64,000 bases of DNA from Boswellia sacra (taxonomy: Eukaryota; Streptophyta; Magnoliopsida; Sapindales; Burseraceae), in NCBI GenBank assembly GCA_013180625.2, contig SNVD02000409.1, positions 1 to 64,000 on the forward strand, read 5' to 3'. Made by a program: the position numbers and the translations under genes. Every line of letters begins with the position of its first letter. The first letter of the stretch is position 1. Under the pieces are notes generated by a model. The model had not been told where the DNA came from. It made no database searches and saw only the letters and a list, made by a program, of their open reading frames with translations. Below, piece after piece: positions 11,459 to 22,161 of this stretch.

Positions 11459-12156
11459 GGTTTTTGAGACGGGTTTTCTGTGGGAACTTGACATGAATAA
11501 TAATAGGGGAGGAGGCTTTGATCGACGTGGGAATGTTAATTTGTACAAAAGTTTCAGACATAGAGGTTGGACCAACTTTACTTGATTGTTAAAGGAAGTT
11601 CTTCATTTCTGGTGAAGGGTTTGGCAGTGTTTGGTGATCTAAGCATTTTGACTAGATAGCCAATTGATTTTATTAATTTTCTTGTTTAAACATTTCTTCT
11701 AGATTTTGAAGAGGTTAATCTTTCTATGTCCTTCTTATTGGAGTGGATTGCGTACGATAATATATATATATATATTACGTTTTCTTTGTGCATTTACTTG
11801 TCAAAGTAGGGTTGGTGCTAATTAAGGATTAATGATAAAAGAAATTAAAAAATATATAAGTAGAAGTTACTGATTTTAAAAATCTAATTATAATATGGTA
11901 AGTCTCTATTGTACCCGAAAGGCCAAAGTATATGTTTTATGATAATAGCATAGCATTAATATTGTATATGCAGGCTCATCATAACATAAACATAGTTTGT
12001 TCTTTTCGAACATCAAAACTGAGACAAAATTGTTGCTAGCGCCTATGACATTGACTACGGCAGCAGTAGCAATTTATGTAGCATCTTGTTCTTATAATGG
12101 CTCAGCCGGTTTAAGAATTTTTCGTCTACAGGGTAGGTTTGAACTTCGAATTGGTA
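11459..12156 (-). promoter_or_regulatory. Upstream region of the ABCG gene
   Basis: This is about 0.7 kb between the start codon and the Copia element. It contains an in-frame upstream ATG (11575) and a (TA)8 tract at 11761-11776 about 300 bp upstream. No clear single TATA box was chosen. The Copia insertion at 12162 lies less than 1 kb upstream of the start and could influence expression. Confidence 0.35.
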
Positions 12157-12161
12157 CTGAG

Positions 12162-12592
12162 TTTTATAATTTAAGTGAATAAGGGTATGGATTAATATAA
12201 GTGGTATAATGAAGGTTGCTTATATGTAATATAAGTAACAAAAGGAGGTAAAAGAAATGTGAATTACTCCTAGAATGCAAAATAAAATAATGGTAGAAAT
12301 AAAGAAAGAAGAAAGAAGGAGAAATGAGAGGATTTCCTTGTTCTATTATTCTTCATCTTTTACATTACAATGTTGGATGCCTATTTATAGAGAAGTATGA
12401 ATGGTCATTAATGTAATTGTACCTAATTAAAAATGAAACCATATTTCTCACATGGGCACACACACATAAGTGGTAACTCCACTAACATGCAAATGGTAAC
12501 TCCACTAATATCCAAGTGGTAACTCCACTAATATAGAAGTGGTAACTCCACTAATATGCAAGTGGTAGTAAATCCACTTACATTTTATAACA
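12162..12592 (-). repeat. 3' LTR of Copia-1 (431 bp)
   Basis: The minus strand begins TGTTATAAAA directly after the polypurine tract. It carries five units of a 23-bp repeat built on AGTGGTAACTCCACTAATAT, one more than the other LTR. Confidence 0.92.
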
Positions 12593-12603
12593 CTTCCCCT
12601 TGG
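12593..12603 (-). other. Polypurine tract of Copia-1
   Basis: The minus strand reads CCAAGGGGAAG immediately before the LTR start. Confidence 0.75.
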
Positions 12604-12836
12604 ATTCTACCACTTAATTGTATTTGACTTTACTAAGGAAAAATCCAATGGGATAAAAACCAAAATAAAGAAATACAATTATACAACAAATTATGAAGTG
12701 GTGTTGAACGTGTTTTACTGCCTCATTAAAAACCTTGTCGGGAAAACCCAGTGGGACAAAACCCGATCGAAGGAAAAAAGAGTACAGTACACATGTGTCC
12801 ACAATGCTTCCCCTGATCATGGTAGAAGATCTCTTG
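12604..12836 (-). other. Copia-1 3' untranslated region with duplicated motif
   Basis: Between the pol stop and the polypurine tract the minus strand holds two related copies of a motif: TTTTGTCCCACTGGGTTTTC (about 12740-12760) followed by CGACAAGGTTTTTAATGAGG, and a diverged copy TTTTATCCCATTGGATTTTT (about 12638-12657). Similar motifs recur in the 3' regions of many plant Copia elements. Confidence 0.6.
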
Positions 12837-15800
12837 TCAAATTGATTGCTTGTTGGGCCGCCGCATACCGATTTTGTATACTAGCTTCTCAAATGTTGAT
12901 GTTGGTAAAGTTTTAGTGAACAAATCTGCAAGATTGTCATTTGAACGTATCTGCTTCACATCGATCTTTTGACTTTCTTGAAGTTCATGCGTGTAGAAGA
13001 ACTTCGGTGAAATGTGCTTTGTTCTGTCTCCTTTAATATATCCTCCTCGGACTTGAGCAATACATGCTGCATTATCTTCATATATGATTGTTGGAAGATT
13101 TATAGTAGGAGATAATTTGCACGAATTCTGGATGTGTTGAATAACAGAACGTAACCATATACATTCTCGGCTGGCCTCATGCAATGCAAGTATTTCAGAG
13201 TGGTTAGAAGAAGTAGCAACCAAACTCTGTTTAGTAGATCGCCATGAAATTACGGTCCCATTATAAGTGAAAACATATCCCGTTTGTGATCGAGCTTTAT
13301 GGGGATCAGATAAATAACCAGCATCAGCATATCCGACCAATCCAGGATTTTCAGAAGGCTCATATGGGAAAAATAATCCCAGATCAATAGTTCCTTGAAG
13401 ATAACGAAAAATATGTTTGATCCCGTTCCAATGCCGTCTAGTGGGTGCGGAACTAAACCTTGCTAATAAATTAACTGCAAATGCAATATCAGGTCTAGTA
13501 CATTGCACTAAATACATTAATGCACCTATAGCGTTCAAATATGGTATTTCAGGATCAAGTAACTGTTCGTCATCCTCTTTAGGACGGAATGGATCCTTTT
13601 TAGGATCAAGAGATCTAACAACCATTGGGGTACTCAATGGATGAGCCTTATCCATATTAAACCGTTTCAAAAGCTTTTCTGTATATGCTGATTGGTAAAT
13701 AAATATACCGTCAGAGTTATGCTCGATCTGCAGGCCGAGACAATATTTCGTTTTTCCTAAATCTTTCATTTCAAATTCTCTCATCAAATATTCAGCCGCA
13801 TTTTGGATTTCTTCAGGGGTTCCAATTAAATTCATGTCATCAACATATACTGCTATAATAGCAAAACCAGATTCTGATCTTTTTATAAACACACAAGGGC
13901 ATATGGGATCATTAATGTACCCTTCTTTAATCAAGTATTCACTAAGACGATTGTACCACATTCTCCCAGATTGTTTCAATCCATATAAGGACCTCTGCAA
14001 CTTAAGTGAATACATACTCCTTGGTTGTGTTTTAATTGCTTCAGGCAATTTAAATCCTTCAGGGAGTTTCATATATATATCAGAATCTAATTTACCATAC
14101 AAGTAAGCAGTTACCACATCCATAAGGCGCATGTGAAGTTTTTCCGAGACTGCCAAACTGATCAAATATCTAAAAGTGATAATATCCATTACTGGAGCAT
14201 AAGTTTCATCAAAATCAATACCCGGTCTCTGAGAAAAACCTTGAGCTACTAGCCGGGCTTTATACCTAGCAATCTCATTATTCTCATTTCGTTTTCTAGT
14301 AAATACCCATTTATATCCAACGGGTTTGACATCTTTAGGCGTTTGGACTACAGGTCCAAAGACTTCACGTTTGGCCAAAGAAGATAATTATGTTTGAATT
14401 GCTTCTTTCCATTTAGGCCAGTCATGCCTTTGTCTACATTCATCCACTGTATGTGGTTCAAAGTCATCATTCATAATATTCGTGGCTACTGCAAATGAAA
14501 ATACATCGTCAATGACAATTTCATCACGTTTCCACATTTCTCTAGTATAAGCATAATTAATAGAAATTTCCTCATTTTTAAATTCAGCTGTTACTTCAGG
14601 AACATGCATTTCATCAACAATTTGTGCCTCTTCAGTGGCAGGTGTCTCTTTAGGAACATTTGTCATTTCAAGAGACAAATCAGAGAATGTGGATTCTTTA
14701 GCTCGATCATTATTTATATCATGACCATTATTAATCAATTTTCTTTTTCGAGGGATAGCATCTTTTGATCCAAGGGGTCTGCCACACTTCTGGCGTGCAA
14801 CAGTTTGATTATTCATTGTTGCTTTAGGGGTTTGCTCAACAGGAATCTCAATTCGAGCTGGTGTATTTGCAGCATGTATATGTGATTTTGTTATCTTGGC
14901 TGCATCAGTAAATGCATCTGGCATCTGATTAGCGATAGTCTGAAGATATATCATCCTTTGCACTTCATTTTCACATTGAGATGTGCGAGGATCAAGATGA
15001 GACAATGTTTTCACATTCCAAGAAAGTTCTGGATTTCTTTCAGGAGGCACATGCCCAACTTCGAGAGGCATTTTCTTTTTTCCTAAAGGTGGGAAAACTG
15101 TCTCATCAAAATGACAATCTGCAAATCGTGCAGTAAAAATATCACCCGTCATGGGTTCCAAATATCTGATAATAGATGGAGAATTATAACCTACATATAT
15201 CCCCAACCTGCGTTGAGGCCCATTTTTGTCCGCTTCGGGGGAGCAATGGGGACTTGTACGGCACAACCGAAAATTCTTAGATGGGATATATTGGGTTGTT
15301 GGCCAAGTACAAGTTGTATTGGTGAATATTCATGATAAGCAGTGGGCCTTAATCTGATTAATGATGCAGCATGTAAAATAGCATGGCCCCAGACAGAGGT
15401 TGGCAACTGTGTTCTCAATAATAAAGTTCGTGCAATTATCTGCAGTCGCTTTATAAGTGATTCTGCCAAACCATTTTGGGTATGGACATATGGGACAGGA
15501 TGCTCAATATCAATTCCAACGGACATACAATAATCATCAAAAACTTTTGATGTAAACTCACCAGCATTATCCAAACGTATGGACCTAATAGGATAATCTG
15601 GAAAATGTGTCCGTAATTTTATAATTTGAGCAAGTAGCTTTGCAAATGCAATATTTCTAGTTGATAACAAACATACATGAGACCACCGTGCAGAAGCATC
15701 AATTAGAACCATAAAATAGCGAAAAGGTCCACTCGGTGGATGAATAGGTCCACATATATCCCCCTGGATTCTTTGTAAAAATGATGGGGATTCTTGACCA

Positions 15801-16436
15801 ATCTTAGAGAGAGATGGTCTAACAATCAATTTTCCTTGCGAACAAGCGGTACAAGTAGTTTCATTGGACAGAAGAATTTTCTGACTCTTTAGTGGGTGTC
15901 CATTTGTATTCTCAACAATTCTACGCATCATTGATGATCCTGGGTGACCAAGACGGTCATGCCATAACATAAAAGTCTTAGGATCATTAAACCTCTGTTT
16001 CATAACTGCGTATGTTTGAATGGACCTTATATATGTGTAATATAACCCAGAAGAGAAAGCTTCAAGCTTCTCTAATATTAATTTCTGTCCTGAGACATTT
16101 GAGGTAATACAAAGGAATTCAATATTATTTTCACAACATGTCTCAATATGATATCCATTATGTCTTATATCTTTGAAACTGAGCAAATTTCTTCTGGATT
16201 TGCTTGAATATAAGGCATTATTAATATTCAACTGAGTACCATTTGTCAACATTATTGTAGCTCTTCCAGAGCCCTCAATCATGTTTACGGACCCTGATAT
16301 AGTGTTAACCTTTACTTCCAGAAAGGTTAAATTTAGGAAATATTTTTTTATCTTTAATAATTGTATGTGTGGTTGCACTATCAACTAGGCATAGATTTCC
16401 ATCATTTTTAGGCAAAGATAAAGTCTTGATGTCCAT
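12837..16436 (-). pseudogene. Copia-1 pol: protease, integrase, RT, RNase H with three lesions
   Basis: Order on the minus strand: an aspartic protease motif LVDSATTH near 16370-16390; pre-integrase and integrase with WHDRLGHPG, TACSQGK, the catalytic LDNAGEF and QNGLAE; then reverse transcriptase with ARLVAQGFSQRPG and active-site YVDDMNLIG; then RNase H with YADAGYLSD. The last 513-residue part (12837-14378) is open. Lesions: a 7-A run (16343-16349) shifts frame just after the protease motif; a missing base in the G run of ...KMGPQRR (15219-15221) shifts frame in the integrase; a TAA at 14388-14390 stops just before RT, in frame on both sides. The protein family is very common in eudicots (TNT 1-94-like). 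Confidence 0.92.
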
Positions 16437-16598
16437 TCCCTTTCATTACAAAAGTTCACATTAGATATGATTTTATGCTAAACAAAAGCATATCAAAACT
16501 ATTTATAAAGAAAGTACATAAAAGATAGATCAAAACAAAAAAAAATTAAAATAGGACATCATTACAAAATATAACAAAAGCGAGAAAGTAATAGTTAT

Positions 16599-17606
16599 TC
16601 AGTTGGCTGGGGCATTTTCAGTAATCATTATCTGGCCAATAGCTTCATCTGAACTAGGAAAGAAATCTGAGATATCAAAATCAGTGTCACCCACTGGGTC
16701 ATCTATATAATTTGTCTCAACATTCTTTCCCTTATCCTTTATGGAAGCCTGATACAGATCCACTAAATGCTTTGGTGTACGGCAAGTACGTGACCAATGG
16801 CCCTTTGCCCCACATCTATAGCAAGTACTTTCATTGCTTCTTTGTGGTTTGAGTTGATGACCTTTTTCTTTGTCATATGTCGAGTCATTTCTGTTCCACT
16901 TCTGGTGGTTTGGTTTAAATTTCTTGAAATGGCCACCTCTAGGTTGGAACATTTTTCTGCCAAAACCACGACCACTCTTGCCACCACGTTTATTAAATGA
17001 CATAGCATTCACTTCAGGGAATGCTGTAGATCCAGTGGGACGTAATTGATGATTTTTCAATAGGATTTCATTGTTTTGCTCAGCAACCAAAAGACATGAT
17101 ATCAACTCAGTGTATTTCTTAAATTTGCGCTCTCGATATTGTTGCATCAGGATCATGTTGGAGGGATGAAATGTAGATAGTGTTTTCTCTAACATCTCCT
17201 CTTCAGTAACAGTTTGCCTACAGTACCTCAAGTGAGATACAATTCTGAACATGGCTGAGTTATATTCGCTTATTGTTTTGAAATGCTGAAGTCTCAAATT
17301 CTGCCATTGGAATCGGGCCCTTGGCAATATTATTGTTCTTTGCTGATCAAATCTTTCTTTCAAATTGTTCCAAAGAGCTAATGGATCAGTTATAGTTGTA
17401 TATTCGGATTTCAGGCCTTTACTTAAATGATGACGCAATAATATCATGGCCTTAGACTGATCCTGCAGGGATGCAGTATTTTCATTTGTTATGGTGTGTC
17501 CGATGCCCATGGAATTCAAGTGAAGTACAACATCATCAGCCCAATCTGAATAATTGTCTCCATTATGCAACAATGGCTCAAACATCAATTTTTCGAAATT
17601 TGCCAT
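16599..17606 (-). CDS. gag: Copia-1 gag polyprotein, intact
   Basis: This 335-residue capsid and nucleocapsid protein packages element RNA into cytoplasmic particles. It starts MANFEKLMFEPLLHNGDNYS, has the UBN2-type gag core (about residues 20-190: KAMILLRHHLSKGLK, FQWQNLRLQHFKTISEYNSA, LISCLLVAEQNNEIL), a basic Gly-rich stretch (GGKSGRGFGRK) and a C-x2-C-x4-H-x4-C zinc knuckle CYRCGAKGHWSRTC at about 263-276. It ends in its own stop. A U-rich spacer of about 160 nt separates it from the protease, unlike the single frame of many Copia elements. Confidence 0.92.
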   Translation of the reverse strand: MANFEKLMFEPLLHNGDNYSDWADDVVLHLNSMGIGHTITNENTASLQDQSKAMILLRHHLSKGLKSEYTTITDPLALWNNLKERFDQQRTIILPRARFQWQNLRLQHFKTISEYNSAMFRIVSHLRYCRQTVTEEEMLEKTLSTFHPSNMILMQQYRERKFKKYTELISCLLVAEQNNEILLKNHQLRPTGSTAFPEVNAMSFNKRGGKSGRGFGRKMFQPRGGHFKKFKPNHQKWNRNDSTYDKEKGHQLKPQRSNESTCYRCGAKGHWSRTCRTPKHLVDLYQASIKDKGKNVETNYIDDPVGDTDFDISDFFPSSDEAIGQIMITENAPAN

Positions 17607-18042
17607 TATCTAATCAAAATGAACAAATTTAATCATTAGGAATTAGAACTTCAGGTTCTGAGTTGGATTAATATTGATAGTTTAAATAATAACACAAGTA
17701 ATGTAAATTAATTGCCAAAAGACTTAAAGTCACGACCAAATGAATTTAGGCCAGAAAACTTTAAGTCGCGGCTATAAACAAATAAATTTGAAACATAAAT
17801 GATGACACAAATAATACAACAAGAATATGAACATAATAAAGTAAGATGGATAATAAGATGATTTTAATATTATAAAACTAGCCTTATTTTCTGATGTGGA
17901 AGATCAATATAATGGCAACCACAGAGCATACTCATAAGGTAGTTAACATTTATTTAATATTAACAAGAACAAATTAAGAAAAATTGATCGAATAATAATT
18001 GAAAGAATATGGTAAGATAAACAATATACCTTTGGAAAAATA

Positions 18043-18058
18043 ATTCGTGCTGATAACG
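18043..18058 (-). other. Primer-binding region of Copia-1
   Basis: Directly after the 5' LTR the minus strand reads CGTTATCAGCACGAA, the place where the tRNA primer would bind. The matching tRNA was not identified. Confidence 0.5.
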
Positions 18059-18466
18059 TTTTATAATTTAAGTGAATAAGGGTATGGATTAATATAAGTG
18101 GTATAATGAAGGTTACTTATATGTAATATAAGTAACAAAAGGAGGTAAAGGAAATGTGAATTACTCCTAGAATGCAAAGTAAAATAATGGTAGAAATAAA
18201 GAAAGAAGAAAGAAGGAGAAATGAGAGGATTTCCTTGTTCTATTATTCTTCATCTTTTACATTACAATGTTGGATACCTATTTATAGAGAAGCATGAATG
18301 GTCATTAATGTAATTGTACCTAATTAAAAATGAAACCATATTTTTTACATGGGCACACACACATAAGTGGTAACTCCACTAATATCCAAGTGGTAACTCC
18401 ACTAATATAGAAGTGGTAACTCCATTAATATGCAAGTGGTAGTAAATCCACTTATATTTTATAACA
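18059..18466 (-). repeat. 5' LTR of Copia-1 (408 bp)
   Basis: About 98% like the left LTR, with four rather than five copies of the 23-bp repeat. Confidence 0.92.
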
Positions 18467-18471
18467 CTGAG

Positions 18472-21400
18472 TTTATTTTTATCAAGATTTTGAAATGGAA
18501 GATTATCACAAAATATAGGTTGGGTATGGGTGGGCTACTATCACAATATGGGTTGGACTGGGCTGAGGATCCAACGCTTATCCATTTAGTGTAGTTCCGA
18601 TGTGTATGTAGGCTAACAGAAAACATGGGCTGATGATTGCATTACTTGTAATTGGTTTTTCTATAGGAATAGGGTTGAAATGGTCAGATTACACATCACT
18701 GATTTTGTTTGCCGAAGATGGCTGTCATTCGCAATTAGTACCATATGTTTAGCTCTCATTTTGATTTTTGTGATTCTGTCTACAAGATTTTCGTCTAAGA
18801 TTGCCTAAAATTTGAAAGGATAATATAAAATAATATTTAAAATTTCAAAACAAAATATCTTAATATTATTATAATATTTTATATTTTATTTTTTTGTAGG
18901 AACTCCTTATTGTTAACAGAAGGCAAAAATAAATAAATAAAAGACTATATCCTTCTGGCGAAGCCATTCTGAAAGGAAGATTCATTTAATATAGATGAGA
19001 CTTATTTGTCTTCTTGCTATATCATTGCCTGACTTCCTTATTATTATATTTTTAAAGCATAAATTTTTATTATAATAATGCAACATTAATTAAAGCAGCA
19101 TTACATTAAATTGCCTACTAAAAGACAATTCTTCAAAGCTTAATTAATTGTTTCCTATGGAAACTTATCACATAACCCTAGATATAATTATATTATCCCA
19201 ATGCAGTAATTTAATTTAATTTAATTTAATCTCTCCTCTAAATTAATTAACCTATATGTATATATATCTCTCTCTCAACGAGGTCCAATCAATATCTCTA
19301 ATCAATTTTCATGTCAACCTCACAAGAGTCAATTTTATTATATAGTATTGAGAAAGACTAAAGAGCACAGTATCATTTCTTAAAATTGTTGCTACTTGTT
19401 CTCTAACTGCAATAAATATACCGGTTCTGCTTAATTAAGCCTGTGGATGTACATGTGTACAAAGAAATTGAATAGTAAGGCTTCATTCAAATGTATTTTT
19501 GGTCGGCCAAATGTTCTCATTTCTCGAGACACGTTACGTTATCATGATTTTCATTTCTTTGTAATTTCATCTTGACATTCATGTGCATGCACTTCATACA
19601 AATATAGCTTTGTGATTTATATATAGATAACGCTAATCTTCTGCACTTATGTTTACGTACTTATCATTAATGTTATTTATATCTCGATTTTATTTTTTAT
19701 ACATTTAAAAAACATAATATAGAAATTTGTTTTAGAAAATTCTATATCAATCATATCATATATGGAGAGAGGAGAGTCGCCATCCATTTTATAACATATC
19801 TTAATTTGATTAAAGGAGAGGGGATTTCAGCAAAATTCTGAACTTATCTTTGTTTTCAACCAAGCCATTTAAGAAAAAGATCATTGATTTTTTATTTTTA
19901 ATAGAAAAGATATAAATCAAAAAATAACTATAAACTGATTATACTTATTGTTTGTTGTCTAATACGAACATATTAACAAATTGAGTCACAAGGATTTTCA
20001 AAATTTTTTTAACTAATTATACCACAAGAAAATTGTATATAACAAAATATATGTAAGTACGCAAATTCTTTACGTTCAAAATATGTTATGTACTTATTAC
20101 GGGTACTAGAGGTGTCAAATGGGTTGGGCTAGCCATAAAAAATAGAACCACTTAGGTGACTCAGGCTTGGCCCATCAATATTACGGAAGGCCCAACCTAC
20201 ACATCAAACCCATTTTTTAGTGGGACGCGCTGGGTGGGCTTGAAGTGGGCTACCCATTGGAATTTTTTTTTTTTAAGTAAAAATCCTTATAAATTACAAG
20301 TTTCATATCAATAATACCACTAGAATTAAGTGAATTAATTAAGAAGATATGGAGACATTAAACGAAAAACTCTATTTTGTATTAATTAAATAATGTAATA
20401 CAAATATAGACTCCAATTATATTAAAAGGCTAGATTACATCACTTAGTATATCCTTAGGTTAGCCCACACTAAACAATTTATCTTTTGCAATTCTTGACT
20501 TTAAAATACATATATACATGAAGAAAAATGGAAATATGTGATTAAATATTTTTAACTATATTAAAGAAGTTACATACGAAGATTATGAATGACGGTTTAT
20601 GGTTTCAATTTCTTTTTAAAAACTTACGCTTCTGTTTGTAACCATATTATTATTGGAAAAAGAAAAAGTCAAAAAATAAAATTAAAAAATAAATTTGTTT
20701 GAATTTTTTTCTAAGGTTTTCTAACAAAAATAATTAAAGATCATAAGGGCTTCTATTTTGTTTATGGGTAATATCATACACAACCTCTATGATTTTGCAT
20801 AATATCATCCAGAAACTTAGTTTCTTATTTTTACCATTTCAGTCTTTAAGGTTTGCGTATTTGTATCATCTGGGTTCAGTTGATTAATTTTCTTTACTTT
20901 TTCACAAACTAAATTATAATTGAATAATTATTTATGATGAAAATGAAATCAATTGACGAAAATCTAGGTTTAGTTGAGGAAGATGTCTTTATCCGTTTGT
21001 GAAAAAACAAACAGAATTAGTCAACTGGATCTAGATGGTACAAATATGCAAAACTTAGACTGAAATGATACAAATAAAAAATTACATTTTTGAATGATAT
21101 TATGCCAAACCTTAGGGTTAGTGTACGATATTAAATGTTTACTTATAAATCTTAGTGTTATAGTTTTATCTCTATTAAAAAATGAGATTTGAGCTAATAA
21201 GAAACCAGGTTAAGATAAAATAAAATCACTCTTAAAGTAATTGTCATTAGATTTTGGGTTAAAGTGATTTCAAGATTAGCCTTAAGGTGATTTTATTTGA
21301 TCTTCACCTTTGTACACGTTTGTTCGTAGATGTTAGATTACGAAGCGCTTAAAGTGAAGATCAAAAATACATTTTAATCTCATGTCTTAACAAGGTTCAA

Positions 21401-21732
21401 CGTTGTACACGTTCGTTTAGTTTAGGTTTGAGTCAATTGATAGACTTTAGATTACGATTGGCAGTATGTTTGAATATAGATTGCCTTTGACGATCTGCAC
21501 TTAATTGTATAATTTTCATTATATTGGATAGAATTAATGAATTGTATTATCTGGAATTGACTAAATTTTATACTATTTTGGAATATTATTGTATTAGATA
21601 AATGCTTAACAGTACTAAGTTTGGTAAAAAATTGAATTGGATTGAATTAATTTTTTATACTAAATTTAAATACATTACAAACAATATCATAAAAATTTCA
21701 ATTTAAAAAAAAAAAAGAGAAGTCTTAGATTG
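18472..21732. other. AT-rich intergenic stretch
   Basis: No gene was found. A (TTTAA)n microsatellite lies at about 19209-19230. A sequence TAGAGGTGTCAAATGGGTTG near 20107 resembles one end of a hAT-type element, but no partner end was located. Confidence 0.5.
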
Positions 21733-22161
21733 AGACTAAAAAATTATCTTATAATAATTACATAAATAAGGTTACATTTTTTTAAAAAATAAATATTATT
21801 AAAATGGTAATGATATAAACTATCAAATAAAAAATATAGACCATATATATTAGATAAAAAGGAAACTTGGATTGAATAAATTATCTAAAAAAATGAAGAT
21901 ATCCTAATATTATGAGCGATACAACCTCTAATTTCCAACATATGAAATAAAATAATATCTTGCAACAATTATATTTGTGTACGCAGTTACTCAATTACAA
22001 ACCATAGTACCTAAAAGAGAACTTGAATTAAATAAATTATCTCAAAACAAAAAATACTTTATATAAAATTAAACATCTAATTATGAAAATAAGGATTAAA
22101 ATAACATCATACAATTAATAATTCAACTAGTTCAACATGTGACATGAGTAGTGCATGACAG

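Larger units (their letters stand above)
12162..18466 (-). mobile_element. Ty1-copia retrotransposon (Copia-1), nearly complete
   Basis: A 6.3-kb element with two near-identical LTRs, a perfect 5-bp target duplication CTGAG (12157-12161 and 18467-18471), a polypurine tract before the left LTR, a start-of-internal-region sequence TTATCAGCACGA after the right LTR, and gag-protease-integrase-RT-RNase H order typical of Ty1-copia. About nine substitutions over some 405 aligned LTR bases, mostly transitions, plus one 23-bp repeat difference indicate a fairly recent insertion. gag is intact; pol carries two frameshifts and one stop. Confidence 0.95.

Noticed and set aside
20107..20260. A second hAT element starting TAGAGGTGTCAAATGGG
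   Set aside because: Only one end-like sequence was seen; no inverted partner or target duplication could be placed.
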